Origin: Reclinomonas americana ATCC 50394
Taxonomy: Eukaryota; Jakobida; Jakobea; Jakobida
Assembly: GCA_048213135.1 (NCBI GenBank)
Contig: PS015167.1
Coordinates: forward strand, 80,930-132,118
Reading direction: 5' to 3'
Length of the DNA stretch: 51,189 nucleotides
Part shown: one piece after another, positions 43,601 through 51,189 of the stretch
Numbering within the stretch: the stretch's first letter is position 1
Layout: the number at the start of each line of letters is the position of its first letter
The notes under the pieces: model-generated
Databases searched by the model: none
What the model saw: only the letters and a program-made list of their open reading frames with translations
What the model was told of the DNA's origin: nothing
Program-made: the position numbers and the translations under genes

Positions 43601-46600
43601 NNNNNNNNNNNNNNNNNNNNNNNNNNNNNNNNNNNNNNNNNNNNNNNNNNNNNNNNNNNNNNNNNNNNNNNNNNNNNNNNNNNNNNNNNNNNNNNNNNNN
43701 NNNNNNNNNNNNNNNNNNNNNNNNNNNNNNNNNNNNNNNNNNNNNNNNNNNNNNNNNNNNNNNNNNNNNNNNNNNNNNNNNNNNNNNNNNNNNNNNNNNN
43801 NNNNNNNNNNNNNNNNNNNNNNNNNNNNNNNNNNNNNNNNNNNNNNNNNNNNNNNNNNNNNNNNNNNNNNNNNNNNNNNNNNNNNNNNNNNNNNNNNNNN
43901 NNNNNNNNNNNNNNNNNNNNNNNNNNNNNNNNNNNNNNNNNNNNNNNNNNNNNNNNNNNNNNNNNNNNNNNNNNNNNNNNNNNNNNNNNNNNNNNNNNNN
44001 NNNNNNNNNNNNNNNNNNNNNNNNNNNNNNNNNNNNNNNNNNNNNNNNNNNNNNNNNNNNNNNNNNNNNNNNNNNNNNNNNNNNNNNNNNNNNNNNNNNN
44101 NNNNNNNNNNNNNNNNNNNNNNNNNNNNNNNNNNNNNNNNNNNNNNNNNNNNNNNNNNNNNNNNNNNNNNNNNNNNNNNNNNNNNNNNNNNNNNNNNNNN
44201 NNNNNNNNNNNNNNNNNNNNNNNNNNNNNNNNNNNNNNNNNNNNNNNNNNNNNNNNNNNNCGATTCGAACCAGTGCACGACGGGTCAGCTGGCCACTGTG
44301 CGCATCCGTGCTGCAGGGTCGCCGGTGTCCACATCGACGACGCAGAGTCTGATTTTCGACACGAGCAATCAGACGACTCCGCTGGGCGCTGCGATGTTTT
44401 TGTGCCAGACGCGGTCGAACGGCAACTGGGGATACGTGGGCGTGCAGGTGACCATCACCGGCACGTGCGTCAGCACTCAGCCGACCATCTATGCTGGCCA
44501 ATGCAATGCAGGTTTGCTGTGCGAGGAGTGTGTGTTTCGTGATCGTCAGATACTGACGTGTGATTGCGATGACGTGCAGCTGTGGGTGGTCCGTACACGC
44601 AGAGCGTGGCGGTTGAGGGATCGAACTTCACTGTGACGGCTCCGCTCGTGGCTCCAGTGTTTGGACTGACGACGTCGGTGCTGAGTACTGGACTGTGCGG
44701 AACGCTGGCGACGAATCCCACTGTGACTCCGACGATCAACTCTGCGACATCGGCCACATTGGTGTTTGGCAGTGTTGCGGGAGATGTGGCGACGGGCACG
44801 TACACGCTGTGCGCGTCGACCAACGGCGGCACCACGTACACGCCGACTGGCGCCACTGTGACTGTGGCTGGTCCGTGCGCGGTGTCCCCGACCAGCATCC
44901 TGCTGCTGACCAACACGCTGACGCAGCCGGTGGCGATCACTGGCGGTGGGNNNNNNNNNNNNNNNNNNNNNNNNNNNNNNNNNNNNNNNNNNNNNNNNNN
45001 NNNNNNNNNNNNNNNNNNNNNNNNNNNNNNNNNNNNNNNNNNNNNNNNNNNNNNNNNNNNNNNNNNNNNNNNNNNNNNNNNNNNNNNNNNNNNNNNNNNN
45101 NNNNNNNNNNNNNNNNNNNNNNNNNNNNNNNNNNNNNNNNNNNNNNNNNNNNNNNNNNNNNNNNNNNNNNNNNNNNNNNNNNNNNNNNNNNNNNNNNNNN
45201 NNNNNNNNNNNNNNNNNNNNNNNNNNNNNNNNNNNNNNNNNNNNNNNNNNNNNNNNNNNNNNNNNNNNNNNNNNNNNNNNNNNNNNNNNNNNNNNNNNNN
45301 NNNNNNNNNNNNNNNNNNNNNNNNNNNNNNNNNNNNNNNNNNNNNNNNNNNNNNNNNNNNNNNNNNNNNNNNNNNNNNNNNNNNNNNNNNNNNNNNNNNN
45401 NNNNNNNNNNNNNNNNNNNNNNNNNNNNNNNNNNNNNNNNNNNNNNNNNNNNNNNNNNNNNNNNNNNNNNNNNNNNNNNNNNNNNNNNNNNNNNNNNNNN
45501 NNNNNNNNNNNNNNNNNNNNNNNNNNNNNNNNNNNNNNNNNNNNNNNNNNNNNNNNNNNNNNNNNNNNNNNNNNNNNNNNNNNNNNNNNNNNNNNNNNNN
45601 NNNNNNNNTTTAGCAACACTGCGCTGACAGTGTTCCACCTCTTCAACGACTCCGCATGCACTCGTGACCCGGCAACTCTTACTGCGATCACTATTTCTAC
45701 TTTCACGTCTGCCACCTCGGTGATGCTCAACTTTGACACTGTATCCACGCTGTCCGGTTACAACGGGCTCACACTGTGCCAGTCAACCAATGGCGGAGTG
45801 TCGTACAGCCCGGTGCTCTTCTTGTCGGTTTCTATCTGTGCGTTGTTTCCGTCGTGTTCGTTTTGCAAGGCAGCATTGTAATGCGTTGCTGGTGTGCAGT
45901 GTCTCCGACTGTCTCATCTGGCGTGTACACGGTGCCGTCGGGCGTCGTGGGTGCCACGATCACTGTTACCGGTGTCGACCTGTCGGCTTTGACACCAGGC
46001 GCCAGCAATGTGTTTTACGTGTCTTCGAGCTCTACTTGCAACGGCACCCCACGTGCACACACCACCATCACTGTGGGATCTGCCGTGCTGAGCGGACTGG
46101 AGCTGGTTGTGGACACACGTAGTTCGTGCACTACGCTGGCCACGCCTGGACCGTACCGTCTGTGTGGAAAGCTGTCGGCCACCAGCAATGCCGATGTAGA
46201 CTTTGGCAAGTTTGCGGTTTCTGGTGGGTTGTTTTTGTCGCAATTTTGTGTGGGTTTTCTTCTGCTTGCTTTTGCTCAACATGCGCGCGCGTGTGTGTGT
46301 GTGCAGCGGCTCCCAAGTCGACTCCCAGCCTTGGTTCGGCCGACGGCCTGACTCCCAACACGCCGGCGCTTGTGCGGCTGCTTGGTCGCTTCTCCAACTG
46401 CATCAATGTGGGTCACTTTCTTTCGCTCATTTATGTCGAGTCTGGCTTGTGCTGCGTGTCGCTCATACGTATGTTGAAACCTGCAGTTGAAGGCAGTCGT
46501 GTTTGGCAAGGATGTGTGCGACAGCGCGGCGACAGTTGGCACGTTTACTTCGTCGCTGCCGAGCAATGATCCGCTTGCTGGCGAAGTGGGTGTGAAGCAC

Positions 46601-48132
46601 TGCGGCACCGATGGTACATGCACGTCGTTTGGAGCCGAGGCCACGTTTGCAAGCAGCGGTGCCTATCAGATCTGCTATCTGAAATCCGACGGCACCACGT
46701 GGGCGTCTGTGCCTGGTGGTGTGATTGCAGTGGGCACTCGTTGCGTGTGCATTGCATTTGGTGGTGATTGTGGTTCACAGCTCTGCCGTTTCCACTAACA
46801 CGCTCGGTTCTTGTGTTGTGCAGATATTGTCGCGTCGTCGGTTGCTGCCGATCCGATGTTCCCCGACTGGGTGAATTCGAGCTTTGACGGCGGCACTGGA
46901 AGTCGCACGTTTGAGACGCAGATTGAGTGGGATCCGACGAACCACTCGCGGTTTGGTTTGTAATCGTTTGCTTCGTTGTTGTTCAGAGGAATGGGTTTCT
47001 TACTCGGGTGTGTTCACCCAACAGCTGGCGTTCCGGATGTCCTTGTGGGCATCTCTGCGTTTGCTGTGGCAGCGCTATCGGACTCTCACGTGTATTGCTC
47101 GACGTCGGTGTGCATTTCGTTGATTCTCAGCGAGCCTGTGTGGACTCTGATGTGTTATTCACGATTGTGGTGCAGCGTGTCGATCGACACTTCATGACAC
47201 TGCGCTGCCTGGCATACGCGAGCGACAGCATCTCGAATCTGCAAGTGAATGTGCTGGCGCATTATACGCCGCGCAATCTGGGTGCCAGTGCGCAGGGCGT
47301 TGTCAACTACTCGTCACAGACGCGCTCCGATTGGTTCTTGCTACCGCCCTCAAGTTTGCAGTTGAAGAATCCCGGTCGCGATCAAGCCATCAGTCTGTCT
47401 CTCCCTGGCTTCAACTCGCCGCCCACCGTTGTGGCAGCGCTGCGTCACTTGCATCTTGACGGTCGTCGCCCGGCACACTTTTCTGGCACTGTCGAGGGTG
47501 TGAATGCCCAGTCGTTTATTCATCGGTATGTAAGGTTGCGAGCGTCTGTCGTCGTGTGCCATTTTGTCTCACCAGCGTGTTTGTGTTTGCACGCGTGCAG
47601 CGGGTGGGCGTATGCCGACGCTCGTGTGTCGCGACTGGCGTACTCGTGGATCGCCATGCAACCAACAGGCAATGCCAGTGGGTTTGGTCTCCAGGGTGGC
47701 GAGGTTTGTGTGAAGCGGACTGTTGACGTGTTACACGAGGCACTGATTGCGTCTCTATCTCTCTCTCTCTCTCTCTNNNNNNNNNNNNNNNNNNNNNNNN
47801 NNNNNNNNNNNNNNNNNNNNNNNNNNNNNNNNNNNNNNNNNNNNNNNNNNNNNNNNNNNNNNNNNNNNNNNNNNNNNNNNNNNNNNNNNNNNNNNNNNNN
47901 NNNNNNNNNNNNNNNNNNNNNNNNNNNNNNNNNNNNNNNNNNNNNNNNNNNNNNNNNNNNNNNNNNNNNNNNNNNNNNNNNNNNNNNNNNNNNNNNNNNN
48001 NNNNNNNNNNNNNNNNNNNNNNNNNNNNNNNNNNNNNNNNNNNNNNNNNNNNNNNNNCATGAATGGATGTTGGCAGTGCCTGGACCCACGGCACCGGCCG
48101 TTGACTACTCTTGGGCTGCGCTGGGCCAGTAA
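39944..48132 (+). CDS. Secreted repeat protein 1 with C-terminal H-type-lectin-like domains
   Basis: Exons: 39944-40040, 40311-40443, 40887-41149, 41228-41443, 41519-41658, 41758-41921, 41994-42230, 42302-42392, 42465-42656, 42723-43006, 43100-43391, gap, ~44261-44511, 44580 to the gap at 44951, 45609-45837, 45900-46223, 46307-46407, 46487-46715, 46824-46950, 46987-47089, 47176-47525, 47601-47703, gap, 48058-48132 (TAA). A signal peptide (ALATLVVACVLLLTLLATQA) starts it. The ectodomain repeats a roughly 90-residue beta-rich unit with two Cys, typified by SSSSATFYLC and ALYLCVRN endings. The C-terminus has H-type-lectin-like units: VPDVLVGISAFAV with DSISNLQVNVLAHY, FNSPPTVVAALRHLHLDG with ARVSRLAYSWIAMQ, and a last VDYSWAALGQ. 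No membrane anchor is seen, so it is likely secreted, perhaps to the cell coat. Three gaps hide exons. Confidence 0.82.
43464..44260. other. Assembly gap, 797 N
   Basis: Within secreted repeat protein 1. Near-identical repeats between the two paralogues probably broke the assembly. Confidence 0.95.
44951..45608. other. Assembly gap, 658 N
   Basis: Within the ectodomain repeats of secreted repeat protein 1. Coding sequence runs into it on both sides. Confidence 0.95.
47777..48057. other. Assembly gap, 281 N
   Basis: Preceded by (CT)n. It hides the intron end and most of the last lectin-like unit of secreted repeat protein 1. Confidence 0.95.
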
Positions 48133-48853
48133 GATGGATTACGCAGCTACTTGTATGCATCTCTCTCAACTCTGGACTGCTGCTCTCTGTGCTTCGTCGT
48201 CCCATCTCTATCCCATTCGCCAAGTTCATGATCAGCACAGTATGATAAAAATGGTTCTTCTGCGTATTCTGATTTTTAATCTGGACACAAGGAGTAGTTG
48301 CCTGGCCAGGTCGTCGGAAGCGAGGGTGAACACAGTGGGGAACACGGACCAAGCCAAGATCATTGCTCTGAAATTGCAACCTGACCGTTACGGCGATTTC
48401 GCGCGCGCGCGAAACTTGCTCCATCTTGAATGCAGCAGACTCTTCGTTTCAATAAACTGGGGAAGTTCTTTAGTTTCTGAGCTTGTTCCCCATGAGGCCC
48501 GCGTCGCAAACCCACTTATCCACTTGAACTCGAACACGTCTTCGTATCCTATCAAGAAGTTTCCATCCATCCGTTTGACCTCACCCTGTTTCCACGCACG
48601 GCGACGAGGCGGGGAGGCAGAGGCTGCGTACAGTACACACCATCGAATGCCTGCACACTCTACTTTGTGCACACACACGCCGTTGTTGCCCGCTCTGTGT
48701 TCATATGCGCTCCTCACTGGCGCACATTCTTGATCACTCACGCACTCGCTTTCTTCTGCTTCTCTTCTTCGTGGGGTGCACTGCGTATGCGCAGCTTGTC
48801 TCACACTGCGCCTCGCCACTCCACAGGAGCAACAACCAGTCAAGAAGAAAAAA
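48133..48853. other. Intergenic region between the two secreted paralogues
   Basis: 721 bp with no gene I can support. A plus-strand AATAAA lies at 48451-48456, 319 bp past the stop of paralogue 1. The promoter of paralogue 2 is expected on its right. Confidence 0.4.
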
Positions 48854-51189
48854 ATGAGTGCCTCCAACAACAAAATGGTCGCACTCATCACCCTCGTGAT
48901 CACCATCCTGATGGTGCTGACGATGCACGCAACACACGCTGATGGAGGTGAGTGGTAGTGCAGGTGCTGGCATGCATGCCACTGCGCAGCAACTTCATAT
49001 TTGTGGGGCCCTATTTGTGTTGCTCGTTGTGTGCACTTTCTTCTTTCTTCGCCTTGATGCAATGTTGCGCTCTGGCTGTGTGCGCGTGGCGGCACCTCGC
49101 TGCGTTGCGGTGATTGTGGTGTTGCGTCAAAAAGTCGATGGGCACAAACTAATGTGCATGTTGTTGTCTTTGCTGTGTCGCAGCGCTGGACGCGCAAGTC
49201 GTGTTTTTGGCTCCGTCGGACTGTGTTGCATTCACCGGCCCCGGTGGCAAGCTGCAAGTCGTCGATCTCACTGGCACAAGCCTGACCACCATCTACATGG
49301 GCACCACCTTTTCCGTGTACGTCTCCTTCCCTTCGCAAGCTTACTGGAGTTGGTGTTTCTCTTTCTCGCTTCTCTCTCTCTCTCTNNNNNNNNNNNNNNN
49401 NNNNNCCTTCTCTCCCTCCCATCCGCCTTCCCTCCCTTCCCGTCTCTCTCCATCCATTGCCACTTTCTTACCCTCCCTTCCCTCCCTTCCCTTCCCTTCC
49501 CTTTCCTATTCCCTTCACTCCCATCCGCCTTCCCCTCGCTTCCCTGTCCTCCCGTCCCTCCCATCCGCCTTCCCCTCGCTTCCCTGTCCTCCCGTCCCTC
49601 ATTCCTCCGGTCCCTCTTTCCCAACAGTACCAAGTCTCCGCCGACCGGACGTGTGTCACCCCTACCGCTGTGGTCACTGTCAGCAACCCGGTGTACAACG
49701 GCTCAGCATTGGCGTTGACCTTCCAGGTGGCCAGCTCTTCTTCGGCGACCTTCTACCTGTGCAGCACCGATACAACGACCGACGGTGGCCAGTAGTTTCG
49801 TCGAGTTGCTGAGTCTTGTTTCACCTTCCATACGCTCTCACGCTGTCTTCGTTGGTTGTGCAGCTCGTGGACTGGCTCCGTTATTCTTGTGGATGGGCCG
49901 TGCATCGCAGCCGGCGTGCTGTCCAACAGATTCCCGCTCGCGCTGACGCCTGGCACGTGCTACTCGGACACCCAAGCCATCTCTGTCAAAGGAAGCGGTT
50001 TCCCGGATCCCTCACTTCCGGCAAACATCGCCAAGCGCTATGCCATCTTTGACGAAGACACGTGCACGACACAGCGATCCGGCTACACGGTTGCGGCTTC
50101 GTTGCGTCCACGGCCTCTTGCGAACGAGAAGTGCATTGCCGTGTCTCACCGTCTCTCTTTGTATCAGTGCCTCTGGTGCAGTGTGGAGTGCCACAAATCA
50201 GCGGCTGTTGATCACACTTACGTCGGCAGTGAGCACCAATACTGCTCTCGGCTACGTGGTACGTATGGGTGTCAAGCGCCCAGCCATCGTGTGTGACGTT
50301 CTGTTCGGTTGACCATGTGTGGCTGTGTGCAGTGCTTCAAGAGTGCTGACAACGGTACGAACTGGATGTTCACTGGCGCGTCGATTGTGGTGGACGGAGC
50401 GTGTGTCAATCGACCCAAATCGATCTTGCTGACGGATCCTGCGTGTCCGGCGGCCACATTGACTCGCACGTTCACTCTTGTTGGTGCTGATTTGTCGACA
50501 TCTAGCACAGTTGCGGCAAATGACGTGTGAGATGGGTTGCGTCGACGCTATGCCTGGCACGGACTCACTGCCTATGTCACATGTGCAGTACCGTGTGTTC
50601 ACGGATTTGGCCTGCTCGTCCGCTGCCAGTGCGCCGGTCACGACGGCATCGCCCACGTCGGTCACTGGCACAACTAGCATGTCACTTGTATTGGCATCAG
50701 CTACGCTGGTTGCCGACGCCGATCTGTATTTGTGCTCGTCGACTGCAACGGACAACGGCAGCTACGCTTGGTCTGGTGCGGTCATCCGCAATGACGGATC
50801 GTGCATCTTGAAAACGACGTTCTCCAACAACCCGAAGATCCTGCTCACGTCTGGTGCTTGTTTTGTCCGACAGTTGCGTACCGCTTGTCCATTCATTCAT
50901 TCGCTCTGTGTCTCGCACCGGCGCATGGCACTCACGCCATCGTTCTCTGTATCGCAGACGCACGGTGGCAGTCGTGGGTCAGACACTTCCGGATCCGGCC
51001 ATCCTGTCGGTGGCTGTTGTCGGCTCGAGTTTCAAGACTGTGGCAGCGTATCCGAACCAGGTGTACGCGCTGTCGCCGTCGGCCACGTGCGACACACTGG
51101 ACACGTCGATCTCCGTGTCGCGACTGTCTGTCGGCAGCGCGCTGATGGAGACGCTCAGCTTCAACACTGTCAGTCGCCTGACATCGTCA
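48854..51189 (+). CDS. Secreted repeat protein 2 (runs off the window; internal exons missing)
   Basis: Tandem paralogue of the preceding gene. Exons: 48854-48947 (signal peptide MVALITLVITILMVLTMHAT), 49184-49316, then a 20-N gap at 49386-49405, then 49628-49791, 49864-50100, 50168-50258, 50333-50524, 50589-50872 and 50958 to beyond 51189. The exon lengths 133, 164, 237, 91, 192 and 284 are identical to those of paralogue 1. Paralogue 1 exons 3-5 (619 bp of coding) have no counterpart. Exon 2 ends in phase 2 while the next visible exon needs phase 0, so splicing across would break the frame. The missing exons are probably lost at the gap. Donors at 50101 and 50873 are GTTGCG, as in paralogue 1. 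Confidence 0.82.
49628..51189 (+). repeat. Recent tandem duplicate of 41758-43323
   Basis: Exons and introns are both nearly identical to 41758-43323. For example the whole intron after 49791 matches that after 41921 apart from a few bases. The intron after 50872 differs from its partner mainly by (ATTC)n copy number. Confidence 0.9.

Noticed and set aside
1-51189. Mobile elements, tRNA or rRNA genes
   Set aside because: No transposase, reverse transcriptase, terminal repeat pair, tRNA cloverleaf or rRNA segment was recognised on reading both strands. A tRNAscan-SE and repeat search would be needed to exclude them.

Overview
The window is nuclear DNA from an intron-rich, GC-rich (by eye), free-living-type unicellular eukaryote. 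Nearly every gene is split by many short introns, most of 45-100 nt and one of only 36 nt. Introns are full of (GA)n, (GT)n and (ACTC)n runs. Stop codons follow the standard code. The gene set (kinesin-14, SF-assemblin, a dynein-stalk/CAP-Gly protein, Alba, mitochondrial glycine-cleavage T protein, secreted H-type-lectin-like proteins) points to a flagellated protist. I cannot name the lineage. The scaffold is a draft with 17 runs of N.

Layout. 80-9058 (+): a ~1,310-residue multi-exon protein with EF-hand-like segments and no family I recognise. 9267-14748 (-): a complete 14-exon kinesin-14. 14.7-15.5 kb: microsatellites. 16019-18526: aminomethyltransferase (GCVT), whose first two exons sit on an inverted block. 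18745-20178 (-): an EF-hand/ankyrin protein. 20.7-21.2 kb (-): a poorly resolved gene. 21246-23101 (+): a RING/TRAF-type zinc-finger protein, broken by a gap. 23510-24837 (-): an Alba-RGG protein. 25015-28728 (+): three tandem seven-blade WD40 paralogues, the first containing an inverted 503-bp block and the third truncated at a gap. 28978-31007 (+): an armadillo-like protein. 31144-34382 (-): an unusual protein with two dynein-stalk-like heads plus a C-terminal CAP-Gly domain. 34772-36745 (+): SF-assemblin. 37184-38021: a dual-specificity phosphatase split by a third inverted block. 38305-39114 (+): a second phosphatase. 39944-48132 (+) and 48854-end (+): two tandem secreted repeat proteins, the first ending in H-type-lectin-like domains, with near-identical exons and introns over at least 1.5 kb.

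How the parts fit. Several genes concern microtubules and flagellar roots. The dynein-stalk/CAP-Gly gene and SF-assemblin are transcribed divergently from one 389-bp region. The most novel item is the non-motor tandem dynein-stalk/CAP-Gly architecture. The second is a class of at least 18 introns that begin GTTGCG instead of GTRAGT. The three inverted blocks each restore an open gene when reversed, so they are best explained as scaffold orientation errors. All exon borders below were read by eye from splice-site and phase agreement.
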